From the NCBI GenBank assembly GCA_021774445.1, contig JAJFJA010000059.1, positions 219,830 to 283,829 of the forward strand: DNA of 64,000 nucleotides. Direction: 5' to 3'. Positions 45,955-54,885 of the stretch are shown one piece after another. A program made the translations under genes and the position numbers. The notes beneath the pieces were generated by a model. That model was not told where the DNA came from, did not search any database, and saw only the letters and a list, made by a program, of their open reading frames with translations. The first letter of the stretch is position 1. Every line of letters starts with the position of its first letter. The stretch comes from Alphaproteobacteria bacterium (GTDB lineage Bacteria; Pseudomonadota; Alphaproteobacteria; UBA6615).

Positions 45955-46869
45955 ATGCCCCGCATCGTTACGATCGGTGCCGCCCAGATGGGCCCGATCG
46001 GCCGCGCCGACAGCCGCGCCCACACCATCGAACGATTGATCGCCCTGCTGCGCCGCGCCCATGCGGCCGGATGCGACCTCGCGGTTTTCCCCGAGGCCGC
46101 CCTATGCAGCTTCTTTCCCCACTGGGACGTCACCGACGCGGGCGAACTCGACGCCTATTTCGAGACCGAGATGCCCAATGCGGCGACTCAGCCCCTGTTC
46201 GACGAGGCCGCGCGTCTCGGCATCGGCTTCGCCCTCGGTTATGCCGAACTCGCCATCGCCGGCGGCCGCAAACGCTACTTCAACACCGCGATCCTGGTCG
46301 GCGGTGACGGCCGTATCATCGGCAAGTTCCGCAAGGTCCACTTGCCCGGCACGGATCAAGTGCATCCCGAGCATCCCTTCCAAAATCTGGAGAAGCGCTA
46401 CTTCGCGGTCGGCGACCTCGGCTTCCCGGTCTGGGACGCCTTCGGCGGCCGCCTCGGCATACTGATCTGCAATGACCGCCGCTGGCCCGAGGCCTTCCGC
46501 CTGCTGAGCCTGCAGGGCGTCGAGCTGATCCTCATCGGCTACAACACCCCGCGCCACCTGCCCCGCCTGCCCGAGGCCGATCATCTGGCCGAGTGGCACA
46601 ATACCCTGTGCCTCCAAGCCGGCGCCTATCAGCACGCCACCTGGGTGGTCGGCGTCGCCAAGGCCGGCCTCGAAGAAAATTGCGACATGATCGGCGGCAG
46701 CGCCATCGTCGCCCCTTCCGGTGAGCTGGCTGCCCAAGCCTACACCCTCGGCGACGAGTTGATCATCGCTGCCTGCGACCTCGACTTCGCCCAGCGCTAC
46801 AAAGCGTCCTGGAATTTCGGCTATAACCGCCGCCCGGAACTATATGGACCGATCGCCGACCGGACCTGA
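45955..46869 (+). CDS. N-carbamoyl-D-amino acid hydrolase
   Basis: Nitrilase-superfamily enzyme of 304 aa, the length of the Agrobacterium D-carbamoylase. The Glu-Lys-Cys triad is at Glu47 (LAVFPEAAL), Lys127 (GKFRKVHLPG) and Cys172 (GILICNDRRWPE). PGTDQVHPEHPFQNLEKRYF and YNTPRHLP are strongly characteristic of the D-carbamoylase group. Hydrolyses N-carbamoyl-D-amino acids to D-amino acid, CO2 and ammonia, usually after a D-hydantoinase, which is not in the window. GGAGGTTTCCC precedes the ATG. Confidence 0.92.
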   Translation: MPRIVTIGAAQMGPIGRADSRAHTIERLIALLRRAHAAGCDLAVFPEAALCSFFPHWDVTDAGELDAYFETEMPNAATQPLFDEAARLGIGFALGYAELAIAGGRKRYFNTAILVGGDGRIIGKFRKVHLPGTDQVHPEHPFQNLEKRYFAVGDLGFPVWDAFGGRLGILICNDRRWPEAFRLLSLQGVELILIGYNTPRHLPRLPEADHLAEWHNTLCLQAGAYQHATWVVGVAKAGLEENCDMIGGSAIVAPSGELAAQAYTLGDELIIAACDLDFAQRYKASWNFGYNRRPELYGPIADRT

Positions 46870-46894
46870 TCCTCACGACACAGCGGAGCCGACC

Positions 46895-47707
46895 ATGCGC
46901 GAAGAGATGGAGGTCAATCGCCGCTTCTGGGAAGAAGCCGTCGATGTCCATATGCGGTCCGAGTTCTATGACGTGGACGGCTTCCGCGCCGGCCGCTCCA
47001 CTTTGGGTGCGATCGTAAGATCCGAACTTGGCGACGTGTCAGGCCGGCATGTCCTGCATCTGATGTGCCACTTCGGCATGGACAGTTTGTCACTGGCCCG
47101 GCAGGGCGCGATCGTCACCGGCCTCGACTATTCCGCTGCCGCCATTGCCGCGGCGCGGCAATTGTCCCAGGAAATCGGTGTTCCCGCACGGTTCGTCGAA
47201 GCCAATGTCTATGACGCGCGGACGGCGATCACGGACCGATTCGACTTGGTTTTCACCTCGATCGGGGTGCTGAGTTGGTTGCCCGACCTCGGCGAGTGGG
47301 CCCGCATCATTGCCGATTTTCTCAAACCCGGCGGCCGCTTCTACATCGCCGAAACCCATCCGGCCATCCGCTGGTTCGACGACCGCCCCGAGTCCGCCGA
47401 CGCCCCCTTGACCGCCTTTTATCCCTACCGCGACGACGGCCGCCCGGAATTCTATGACGAGCCGGGCAGCTATACCGACGGCGGCAAAGAGATCGTCAAC
47501 ACCCAGGAATATTCCTGGCGCCACGGCCTCGGCGAAATCGTCACCTCCCTCGCCACCGCTGGGCTACGGATCGACTTCTTGCACGAACATCCCGTGTGTT
47601 ACTGGCAAGCCCTGCCGGCGCTGGTGCAAGACGACGACGGCTATTGGCGCACCGGCCCCAATCACCCCGAGCTGCCGCTGACCTTCTCCCTCAGCGCCCA
47701 TCGTTAG
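46895..47707 (+). CDS. class I SAM-dependent methyltransferase
   Basis: Methyltransferase of about 270 aa beginning MREEMEVNRRFWEEAVDVHM (GGAGCCGACC ribosome-binding site). Motif I is HVLHLMCHFGMDSLSLARQGAIVTGLDYS, where the usual GCGxG loop is MCHFGMD, typical of a large uncharacterised bacterial group. Later: FDLVFTSIGVLSWLPDLGEWARIIADFLKPGG and YFxxEPGSYTD-like FYDEPGSYTDGG. Substrate unknown. Its stop overlaps the convergent ornithine-cyclodeaminase gene. Confidence 0.9.
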   Translation: MREEMEVNRRFWEEAVDVHMRSEFYDVDGFRAGRSTLGAIVRSELGDVSGRHVLHLMCHFGMDSLSLARQGAIVTGLDYSAAAIAAARQLSQEIGVPARFVEANVYDARTAITDRFDLVFTSIGVLSWLPDLGEWARIIADFLKPGGRFYIAETHPAIRWFDDRPESADAPLTAFYPYRDDGRPEFYDEPGSYTDGGKEIVNTQEYSWRHGLGEIVTSLATAGLRIDFLHEHPVCYWQALPALVQDDDGYWRTGPNHPELPLTFSLSAHR

Positions 47708-48630
47708 ACGGCCGCACCAGGCTCGCCCAGCGCTGCGTCGAGGGCGGCAACTTCGGAACCGGCCAGACCTGCGGAGAGATAGAGCGTCATCCCGCGCGCC
47801 GCATCGGGATCGAATGCCGGCGCCAAATCGCCAAGATGAACGATGCGATCCCAATCGCGCGTCCCGTGCAGCATATGCTGCGCGCCGTGTGCCGCAATCT
47901 GCTGCGGCGAATCGCTGGCAATGACCGCGGCACGGGCGGCAAGTTCCACCGGCAGTTCATGACCCAGCCGCGCTTTCGGCCCCAAGGTCGTGACATGCGC
48001 CGTCGGCAGGATCCAATCCGCGGCGATCACCGGCGCTTTCGAATTCGTCGCCAGGATGACCACATCCGCGCCCTCTACGCAGTCTCGGGCGGTCGCGACC
48101 GGCATGACGTTCGCGGCGGCCGCCGCGCTCATCTTGTCGGCGAAGGCCGCCCGGCTCACAGGGTCCCGGCTGAACACCCGAACTGCCTCGAACTGCCGCA
48201 CCGTGGTGGCCGCGAGAACCTGCGTTTCCGCCTGCTTACCGGCGCCGATGACGCCGCAGATACCCGCCGTTCGGGAGGCCAGGACATCAATCGCGATGCC
48301 CCCGAGAGCGCCGGTGCGCAGCTCCCCCAGACGGGACCCGATGGCGATACCTTTCAACCGGCAGTTCTCGCGGTCCCAAACCGCCACGATTTGGTCTTCA
48401 CCCGATCTGTCCGGGCTACTGAAGGTTTCATAGGCGCGAAATCCGGCGAGCGATTGGCTGCCACCGATCGTGAACACGATCTGTCCATTCTCGAACGACA
48501 CATGATGCCGCGCCGGCGACACCGCCTTGCCTTGGGCATCGGCAATCAGATGCTCGCGCACTGCAGGCATAATGCTCCCCATCGGCACTTGCTCGATCTG
48601 CGCGTCGGTCAGCACTTGTGAGATATCCAT
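47704..48630 (-). CDS. ornithine cyclodeaminase / mu-crystallin family protein
   Basis: NAD(P)-binding enzyme of 308 aa. FENGQIVFTIGGSQSLAGFRAYETF, LGELRTGALGGIAIDVLA, the Rossmann motif GICGVIGAGKQAETQVLA and ADVVILATNSKAPVI are family features. The group includes ornithine cyclodeaminase, alanine dehydrogenase and imine reductases; the substrate is not fixed. Proximity to agmatinase and D-carbamoylase supports amino-acid metabolism. Confidence 0.9.
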   Translation of the reverse strand: MDISQVLTDAQIEQVPMGSIMPAVREHLIADAQGKAVSPARHHVSFENGQIVFTIGGSQSLAGFRAYETFSSPDRSGEDQIVAVWDRENCRLKGIAIGSRLGELRTGALGGIAIDVLASRTAGICGVIGAGKQAETQVLAATTVRQFEAVRVFSRDPVSRAAFADKMSAAAAANVMPVATARDCVEGADVVILATNSKAPVIAADWILPTAHVTTLGPKARLGHELPVELAARAAVIASDSPQQIAAHGAQHMLHGTRDWDRIVHLGDLAPAFDPDAARGMTLYLSAGLAGSEVAALDAALGEPGAAV

Positions 48631-48732
48631 CAGTCACTCCCACAGAACCGCATGGCTCCGATTCAACCTCTTTGGTAAAACAGATTACAGCAATCCATCG
48701 TAAGCAGCCCCAGACAACAGACCGAGAGCCAA

Positions 48733-49629
48733 GTGACCGGTTTCACCCCGACCTTCGCCCAACGCGAGACCATGTTCGGCACCGAGAATCGCGCGCCCGA
48801 CGCGGCCTATTGCCTCGCCGGTATCCCCTATGACATCGGCACCACCAATCGCGCCGGCACCCGTGAAGGGCCGGCCGCCGTCCGGCTCGCCAGCCGTATG
48901 GTCGGCGGCAGCTATCCCGATCTACCCGACGACCTGAACCAACTGGACTTTGCCGATATCGGCAACTTCGGCTTGGTGCTCGGCGACATCCCGCAGAGTC
49001 TGGCCTTGATCGAACAACAGGCCGGCCAATTCGATCATCTGATCTCCATCGGCGGCGACCACACCATCAGCCTGCCGCTACTGCGCGCCGCCGCAAAGAA
49101 ACACGGCCCCCTAGGCTTGGTCCATTTCGACGCCCATGTCGACACCTGGCCCGAGAATTACGGTCAGGTCTTCTCCCACGGCTCCAACTTCTATCACGCC
49201 ATCAATGAGGGCATCGTCGACCCCCAACGCATGATCCAGATCGGCATCCGCTGCCGTGTCGCCCCCGCGGTCTGGCAATGGACCCTCGACCAAGGCGTGA
49301 CGATCATCTCGGCGGAAGACGTCCACATGTCGTCGCCGGCGGCCATCGTCGACCGCATTAACACCGTTGTCGGCGCCGGCAAAACTTACTTGACCTTCGA
49401 TATCGACGGCCTCGACCCGGCCTTCGCACCGGGCACTGGCACCCCTGAAATCGGTGGCCTGCACACCTGGCAGGCCCGCGCCATAATGACCCGACTGGCC
49501 GACATCGACTTCGTCGGCATGGATTTGGTCGAGGTGATGCCGTCCCAAGACATCGGCGAAATCACCGCCCTCGCCGGCGCCACCATGATCGCCTTCTACC
49601 TCGGCCTCCAGCGCCGGCGCTTGGTTTGA
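48733..49629 (+). CDS. agmatinase/arginase family ureohydrolase
   Basis: Binuclear Mn ureohydrolase of 298 aa, start GTG at 48733 after GAGAGCC. Metal ligands: His in GGDHTISLPL, Asp/His/Asp in HFDAHVDTW, Asp/Asp in TFDIDGLDPAFAPGTGTPE. REGPAAVR and GGLHTWQA also fit agmatinases; guanidinobutyrase or related activities cannot be excluded. Its last 150 bp are duplicated at 54886-55036. Divergent from the ornithine-cyclodeaminase-family gene. Confidence 0.92.
   Translation: MTGFTPTFAQRETMFGTENRAPDAAYCLAGIPYDIGTTNRAGTREGPAAVRLASRMVGGSYPDLPDDLNQLDFADIGNFGLVLGDIPQSLALIEQQAGQFDHLISIGGDHTISLPLLRAAAKKHGPLGLVHFDAHVDTWPENYGQVFSHGSNFYHAINEGIVDPQRMIQIGIRCRVAPAVWQWTLDQGVTIISAEDVHMSSPAAIVDRINTVVGAGKTYLTFDIDGLDPAFAPGTGTPEIGGLHTWQARAIMTRLADIDFVGMDLVEVMPSQDIGEITALAGATMIAFYLGLQRRRLV
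49474..49623 (+). repeat. direct repeat copy 1 (3' end of the intact agmatinase gene)
   Basis: Matches 54886-55036 in the same orientation at about 86% by hand alignment, with a stretch of about 50 bp (TCACCGCC... to ...CTCCAG) that differs at no more than one position. The two copies bracket the deaminase gene and the ExbB-ExbD-TonB-like operon. Confidence 0.85.
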
Positions 49630-49652
49630 CCCGGCTGCCGCCAACCTTGCCG

Positions 49653-50300
49653 TTAGGCGCTTCGCAACAGTTTCAATAGCGGCCAAATCTCATCCCACTG
49701 AACAGCCAGTACTGCCTGCGGATCTGGCCATCCATCATCAGCCAGGAACAAGGCCAGATTGAGCAGATCGGGATCTGTGTCGGCGTAGGCTTTGACCAGC
49801 GACCCGTTTGGCTTCTCCCGAACGAAGGCGCACAGATTCAGGATCGCGCAGAAATCGGCCACCACCGCGTTGTTCTTCGGTCCGGCGTATGACGGCCAGT
49901 CTCTGGACAACGACGGCACAGAGCTCGGCAGGCGGTCGACCCCGATCATCAAGGGGTCGCTCGCGAGATAATGGACCGAGCCGACATTGCTCATCGCGAT
50001 GGCCACCGCACAGAGCACGCAAGGCTGCAGCGTCGTATACAGCGTGTAGTCGCGATAGGTGGCAGGCGGCAGTTGCCCGAGCAGATCGATCTCGGCATGA
50101 GCGATGGCATTGCCGGACAGATGTCCCTTCGGCGCATCGTCGTCATGTACCCGGTTACGTCCTTCGGCCACGGCGTCGCCATTTCCGTCGACCAGCACCG
50201 CGCCGACACCCCGGCTACCCAGTGTCGCCGACTCCCAGGCAAGCTCAATCGCGCGGCGCTCGTGTGGCGCCAAGTCCGCCCAAACTTGCCGTGCCCGCAT
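49653..50300 (-). CDS. nucleoside/CMP-type deaminase (cytidine deaminase-like zinc fold)
   Basis: Zinc deaminase of 215 aa: the zinc motif is AIAHAEID (HAE) with TTLQPCVLCAVAI (PCxxC). VGAVLVDGNGDAVAEGRN and AMSNVGSVHYLASDP are typical of the guanine/cytosine/tRNA-adenosine deaminase branch. A C-terminal extension of about 90 residues, unlike short tRNA deaminases, may define substrate. It is convergent with agmatinase. About 240 bp without a gene follow on its upstream side. Confidence 0.88.
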   Translation of the reverse strand: MRARQVWADLAPHERRAIELAWESATLGSRGVGAVLVDGNGDAVAEGRNRVHDDDAPKGHLSGNAIAHAEIDLLGQLPPATYRDYTLYTTLQPCVLCAVAIAMSNVGSVHYLASDPLMIGVDRLPSSVPSLSRDWPSYAGPKNNAVVADFCAILNLCAFVREKPNGSLVKAYADTDPDLLNLALFLADDGWPDPQAVLAVQWDEIWPLLKLLRSA

Positions 50301-50539
50301 CGCAGGCTCCCAATAGCTGAACGAAACGAGTTGCCACCATACCCTTGGCTATCGATACAGAATAGATCCAGCGGATAACCGCCCCAGGACAAGCACGGCA
50401 CGCATCGTCACGATGACAAGCAGCGACCCATGATCCGCCGACCGCTCCGCCTGCGCGTCACCGGCGCGTCGAGGTCGGGAACGACGACCCCCGGCCAAGC
50501 TCCTGGCAACGCAGCTGCGCGGCCAAAGCGATAACAGCT

Positions 50540-52792
50540 TTACGGTTGCGAGAAACTACCCTCGGGTCCGGTCGTAACGAACAGATAGGCCCATTCGCCC
50601 CGGAAAGCCGGATCCTCTTGCCGCAACACGCGGATGCGCGCCTGTAGCCAAGCGAGATAGTCGGCCGCCGGCTCGACCGGTGGCCGCAGGCCTTCGTAGA
50701 GCGGCCGCGTTGCCGCCAGAACGACCGCGATGTCTTGCCCGAAAGGCGCCGCCGCGAACATCTCGACGTCGTCCGCTCCGCCCCGGCCGACCACGAACCG
50801 CGCATTGGGTGGCCGCCGGATTTGCCGCATACGTTCGTTGGGCAGGATGTGCTGGACGATGCCCTCCGGGTCATAGAAATCGACATACATGTACGAATCA
50901 TACTCGGCCGCTTTCAGTTGGAAGCTCACTCTCATGCCGTCTTCGAACTGCAGGATATCGGCCTGCGCCTCTTCGCCGACGACCAGCGGGTCGTTTTGCT
51001 GTTCGTCGGACTGCGGCAGGCCGAGACCTTCGACCGCCTCCAGCACGCCGCATTGCGGCGGCGGCAGGATCATCAGACTGCCGCTCACCGGGATCGAGGC
51101 GCCGACTGATTGTTCAAGCAAGCCGACGACAAGGCCTCGTAGCTGAGGAATGGGAATGTGACCGCGGACTTCGAGCCCGCCCGTTTCGGGCACGAATGCG
51201 GCTTGCAGCCGACTGCAGGGGAACCGGGCCAGCGCCGAGCCGATGCCCTCGCGCACCTCGCTTTTCGCCGCGTCGGCCGGCTGCATGAACGATTGGATCG
51301 CGGCCAGGGATTGCTCATCGAGACCCTTGTTGATGTTACCCGCCCAAGCCTGCCGAGCCTCCGTTCTTGCCGCAGCGGCGGCCACGTCCTGCGGACCGAT
51401 GCTGGCGGCAAGAATACCCAATTCGGTCTCGTCGGCGGCGAAGCCGGCGGGGATCAGGCCGGCCACCGAATCGGCTTCCGGCGGTGCCGCGTCGATCCCG
51501 TCTCCGCGTGGCGTGTCGCCGGCAACCACCGGCGCAAATGCCCCGGCGGCCTCCACGCGGGCGGCTTCCGGTGCCTCCGTTTCGACTAAGGTTCCCGTAT
51601 CGGCCACCGCGGCGGCGACCTGCGGCTGCGGCGCGGCCGAACCGACCTCGACACCCGTCGCCGCCGATCCGGACACCAGCGCGGCGCCCCCCTCCGCACT
51701 CGCCAGCACCGTGTCGTCAGGCCGCGCCGCGGCGATGTCCTCACCCACCGTAGAGGCTTCCGTGAGGCTGACCGACGGCGGGCTCGCGCGGCGCGCCGCA
51801 GTCGCCGGGGCTATTGCCGCCGCCACCTCGGTAGCGGGAAGATCACCGGTTTCGACCAGCGGCGGCGCCGCATCCACGGCCGGGACCACTTTCGTCGGTA
51901 CCGCCGCGGCCACGACGGCGGCGCCCACAGCCGCGGTCGCGCCGATACTCTCCCCGCGGCCACCGGCTGGCGCCGTTTCGGCGGTTTCGGGCTGGCTGGT
52001 CACGACCAACTCAACCGCCGCAGTCTTGGGCGCGACGTTGTCGCCTCGGGGCGTATCGCCGCGCACCGCATCGCCGCCGTGTTCCGCCGCCGCCAGCCGT
52101 GTCGTCGCGCGATCTCGCACGCGTTCGTTTGGCCTCACCGGAAGCCCTTGTATGGCGGCCGCAACTTGTGGTTCGTCGTCCGGCACGGTCGCCCTGATGT
52201 CTGGGCTTTGCGGAAGCGCGGCGCCAAGGCGATCGGTTGCCCCCGACACGCCGCCCAGGGAGACGCTCTCCGGTCGCCGCGCGACGACGGTCACCGTCTC
52301 CGTCGCGGTCGGGATTATGCCGGTAACCTCCGCTTCGGCACCGATGATTGGCGCCGCGGCGGGCGAAGCGGCGGCGAGACGTTCGGCCGGCAGGCCGCTC
52401 GCCTCAACGCGCCGCTCCTGGTTCAATGCCACGGCGACGACCGCCGGCGCCGGTGTCGAAGAGAGGGCCTGGCCCTCCGGCCTAAGAGCCGGCGCGACGG
52501 TCGTCTGAGGATCGATTGGCCGGGCGCGTCCTCGCGGGATGGCTTGCACACCCAGACGCTCACCCGTGGCCGTGGCCGTGGCCGCCGTCTCAGTGTCCGC
52601 TTCGCTTTCCTCGGCCCGCCGTGACGGCACGCTGACGGTGGCGACCGAGAAGCTGGACTTGACGGCATCGCTGAACGTGACCGGGTCCGGTGCAATCGTC
52701 TCCACCAGGACCATGGCGGCGAGGATGTGCGCGCCGAACGAGACCATAACAGCCGGCGGCCATGCCAGCGCGGGGCGCCTCGGTCCGGTCAT
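50540..52792 (-). CDS. TonB-like energy transducer with long Ala/Pro linker and C-terminal DUF4384-like domain
   Basis: A 750-aa protein coded directly after two ExbD genes (ATGA overlap). A single N-terminal TM helix holds S18-FGA-H22, the SxxxH motif by which TonB contacts ExbBD. Residues 40-480 are a low-complexity Ala/Val/Pro/Thr linker with repeated GDTPRGD, long enough to span the periplasm. The C-terminal third is folded: a segment around CSRLQAAFVPETGGLEVRG and a DUF4384-like part (ILQFEDGMRVSFQLKAAEYDS, YMYVDFYDPEG). No TonB C-terminal beta domain is seen, so it is unlikely to open a normal TonB-dependent receptor. Confidence 0.8.
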   Translation of the reverse strand: MTGPRRPALAWPPAVMVSFGAHILAAMVLVETIAPDPVTFSDAVKSSFSVATVSVPSRRAEESEADTETAATATATGERLGVQAIPRGRARPIDPQTTVAPALRPEGQALSSTPAPAVVAVALNQERRVEASGLPAERLAAASPAAAPIIGAEAEVTGIIPTATETVTVVARRPESVSLGGVSGATDRLGAALPQSPDIRATVPDDEPQVAAAIQGLPVRPNERVRDRATTRLAAAEHGGDAVRGDTPRGDNVAPKTAAVELVVTSQPETAETAPAGGRGESIGATAAVGAAVVAAAVPTKVVPAVDAAPPLVETGDLPATEVAAAIAPATAARRASPPSVSLTEASTVGEDIAAARPDDTVLASAEGGAALVSGSAATGVEVGSAAPQPQVAAAVADTGTLVETEAPEAARVEAAGAFAPVVAGDTPRGDGIDAAPPEADSVAGLIPAGFAADETELGILAASIGPQDVAAAAARTEARQAWAGNINKGLDEQSLAAIQSFMQPADAAKSEVREGIGSALARFPCSRLQAAFVPETGGLEVRGHIPIPQLRGLVVGLLEQSVGASIPVSGSLMILPPPQCGVLEAVEGLGLPQSDEQQNDPLVVGEEAQADILQFEDGMRVSFQLKAAEYDSYMYVDFYDPEGIVQHILPNERMRQIRRPPNARFVVGRGGADDVEMFAAAPFGQDIAVVLAATRPLYEGLRPPVEPAADYLAWLQARIRVLRQEDPAFRGEWAYLFVTTGPEGSFSQP

Positions 52793-53196
52793 GCGCCGGT
52801 CGGCGTGACCACCAGCACGACATCCGCCGCCGCCAGGCCTTCCAGCGCGGTGGTGAGCCGGAGGAGGTGACGAACTGGGGCGCTGGCATCGGCGTTTATG
52901 CGCACGAACAGGGGCACGCTCCGTTGCCCCGCCAACTGGCGCAGGCGGGCCGCGATCCTGTCTAGGTCGTCCTCGACCCCATCGAGCGCCAAGCGCCCGT
53001 CGCCGGCGATTGAGACGGTCACGCCGCCGGCCGGCAGCGCATCGCCGCTCGTCGTGATCGGCGGCGAAAGCTCAAACGGTGAGGTGGCGTCGAAACGCCC
53101 TATCAGCATGAAGAAGATCAGCAGGAAAAAGACCACGTCGATCAGTGTGATCATGGTCTCGTGTTGCGGACGCGGGGGCTGGCGGCGCAAGCGCAC
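52789..53196 (-). CDS. ExbD/TolR family biopolymer transport protein (second copy)
   Basis: A 135-aa ExbD/TolR protein: one TM helix with the proton-path Asp (MITLIDVVFFLLIFFML) and a periplasmic domain (GVTVSIAGDGRLALDG, VPLFVRINADASAPVRHLLRL). It starts with GTG at 53196, overlapping the last base of the previous exbD stop, and overlaps the TonB-like gene at its end, so all are translated together. Confidence 0.9.
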   Translation of the reverse strand: MRLRRQPPRPQHETMITLIDVVFFLLIFFMLIGRFDATSPFELSPPITTSGDALPAGGVTVSIAGDGRLALDGVEDDLDRIAARLRQLAGQRSVPLFVRINADASAPVRHLLRLTTALEGLAAADVVLVVTPTGA

Positions 53197-53636
53197 TATT
53201 GTACCTCCAGCCTCAGTACGCGCACGTCCTGGGCGCCGGCCGATGCCAATGTGGCCATCAGGCTGACGAGGGATTGGGTCGAGGCCGCGCCCGAGGGCAG
53301 CACCAGAACCTTTGTTTCAGGCCGTGTCGCCAGCCGCGCCGACACGATACCGCGGAGCGCGCGGTGATCGACCCGCCGGCCTGACACCGCCGTGCCGCCG
53401 TCGGCACTGAGCCGCACCAGCAGGCTGCTCGCCTGGTCGGCCGGGGCCGCCGCCGAACTTTGAGTCGGCTGCCGCGCACCGGCGTCAGGCCGATCTCCGC
53501 TCTGCACCAGGGGGATCATGTCGAGATCCAGGTAGGTCGAGGTGACCATAAAAAAGATCAACATGATGAGCATTACATCGACCAGGGGTGTCATCGTGAT
53601 GATCAGGCCCACCCGACGCTTGCGGGTCAGTCGCAT
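53196..53636 (-). CDS. ExbD/TolR family biopolymer transport protein (first copy)
   Basis: About 146 aa; the start at 53636 follows AGAAGGAGCGTCC and gives MRLTRKRRVGLIITMTPLVDVML, with the catalytic Asp in the TM helix. The periplasmic domain includes SLLVRLSADGGTAVSGRRVDH and TKVLVLPSGAASTQSLV. Two non-identical ExbD proteins suggest a heteromeric stator core. Confidence 0.92.
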   Translation of the reverse strand: MRLTRKRRVGLIITMTPLVDVMLIMLIFFMVTSTYLDLDMIPLVQSGDRPDAGARQPTQSSAAAPADQASSLLVRLSADGGTAVSGRRVDHRALRGIVSARLATRPETKVLVLPSGAASTQSLVSLMATLASAGAQDVRVLRLEVQ

Positions 53637-53647
53637 GGACGCTCCTT

Positions 53648-54274
53648 CTAGCCGCTGACGCCGTGATTGGCGGTGTTGAGGCGCGTGACGCAATCCTCCA
53701 TGCTATGGCTTACCCGATCGAGCCGCGCACCGAGCAGATTGGCGGCAATCGCCGCCGGGATCGCCACGATCAGCCCCATCGCCGTCGTCAGCAGGGCCTT
53801 CCAAATGCCCGCCGCCAACACCGCCGCGTTGGCGCTGCCGCCGGCGAGTTCGAGCTGCTGAAAGGAATCGATCATGCCGAGGACGGTGCCGAGTAGGCCC
53901 ATAAGCGGACTGACGACGGCGATCACTTCCAGGGTGCGAAGGTGCCGCCCCAGAGTTTCCAGCCGGGCATTGGCCTGACGCTCGACCTCTTCGCGCAGCA
54001 GGGTGCGATCCCACCGTGCCGCCAGGCCTTCCATGGCCGCCGTCAGCACCTCGTTGACCGGGCTGCGGCCCGTCCGCGCCAGGTTCTTGGCTTCTTCGAC
54101 CTCACCCTGCCGCCAGGCCTCCAGCGCCGCGTCACGATTACGCACGCCGGCCAGACTGCCCCAGAAATGCATGATTTTCAGGAACACCAGGGCCAGCGAA
54201 TAGACCGAGAGGAGGCCGAGAATCACCACGATCGGGCCGCCCCGCTCTACCCAGGAAGAGACGAGTTCAACCAT
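53648..54274 (-). CDS. MotA/TolQ/ExbB proton channel family protein
   Basis: Inner-membrane protein of about 208 aa with three TM helices: GGPIVVILGLLSVYSLALVFLK, the paired helices LEVIAVVSPLMGLLGTVLGMIDSF and AGIWKALLTTAMGLIVAIPAAIAANLL. These are the ExbB/TolQ signatures (including the Thr/Gly-rich proton path). GGAGGGTTTGAGC sets the ATG at 54274; the track start six bases earlier is a TTG. Forms the motor with the two ExbD proteins. Confidence 0.94.
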   Translation of the reverse strand: MVELVSSWVERGGPIVVILGLLSVYSLALVFLKIMHFWGSLAGVRNRDAALEAWRQGEVEEAKNLARTGRSPVNEVLTAAMEGLAARWDRTLLREEVERQANARLETLGRHLRTLEVIAVVSPLMGLLGTVLGMIDSFQQLELAGGSANAAVLAAGIWKALLTTAMGLIVAIPAAIAANLLGARLDRVSHSMEDCVTRLNTANHGVSG

Positions 54275-54301
54275 GCTCAAACCCTCCGTAACGTCGCGCC
54301 G

Positions 54302-54727
54302 CTATTTGACGAGCGCGGCGCTGGCCTTGGACTGCAGGTCGATCAACCCGAAGCAATCGACGGCGGCGTCTTGGCTGACGTCGCAACGCGCGATCTCGTG
54401 CAACAGGATTTCCCCAATATTTTCGCACGGTGTCTCGGGAATTTCGAAGAGTTTCAAGGTCGTACGCGCGGCTGGCAAGGGCGCCGCATCGACCGTCAGA
54501 AGGCGGTCGATAACGCCCTGCTGATCAAGAATGGCGAGCGACATCTCGAAGCCGCCGAACGTCATCTCGGTCCGGTTGCGAAACAGAAAGAACGTGCGAC
54601 AACCGCCCTCGATGGCCTCGAGTTTGTTGAGTTCAACCACGAGTTGGTTGGTTTGCGCCGCACTCCCACCGGCCCAAAGGGCCATGTTGGTAATAATGGC
54701 AAAGGCGCACCAAGCCGCTCTCCACAT
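54302..54727 (-). CDS. small exported protein of unknown function at the head of the exb operon
   Basis: About 141 aa, not recognised. The start at 54727 follows GGGAGGAGATTGGTC and gives a signal peptide (MWRAAWCAFAIITNMALWAGGSAAQ). The mature protein has Cys residues in GGCRTFFLFRN, ETPCENIG, ARCDVS and DCFGLIDL that could form disulfides. It is first in the ExbB-ExbD-ExbD-TonB-like operon, so it may be a periplasmic component of that machine. The track's longer ORF reads into the agmatinase remnant side. Confidence 0.75.
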   Translation of the reverse strand: MWRAAWCAFAIITNMALWAGGSAAQTNQLVVELNKLEAIEGGCRTFFLFRNRTEMTFGGFEMSLAILDQQGVIDRLLTVDAAPLPAARTTLKLFEIPETPCENIGEILLHEIARCDVSQDAAVDCFGLIDLQSKASAALVK

Positions 54728-54885
54728 GACCAATCTCCTCCCGAAATCCTCACTGAAACAGCCCAGCTTGCACCCCGGGAGCGCCGCATGCCAACAATTA
54801 CGCCGGGCGCGGGTCTTCCGAGAGTTCGGTACAAACCCCGGCCACAACCGCCAATAGCATCATCGCATGGGATTCCGCAGCCGTC

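Noticed and set aside
51243-52508. 421-aa plus-strand ORF rich in Ala/Thr/Ser
   Set aside because: It is the antisense shadow of the low-complexity linker of the TonB-like gene; no motif and no ribosome-binding site of note.
50540-54727. Zorya-type antiphage system (ZorAB are MotAB-like)
   Set aside because: The proteins are ExbB/ExbD-type with a TonB-like transducer; no ZorC, ZorD or ZorE-like genes are adjacent.
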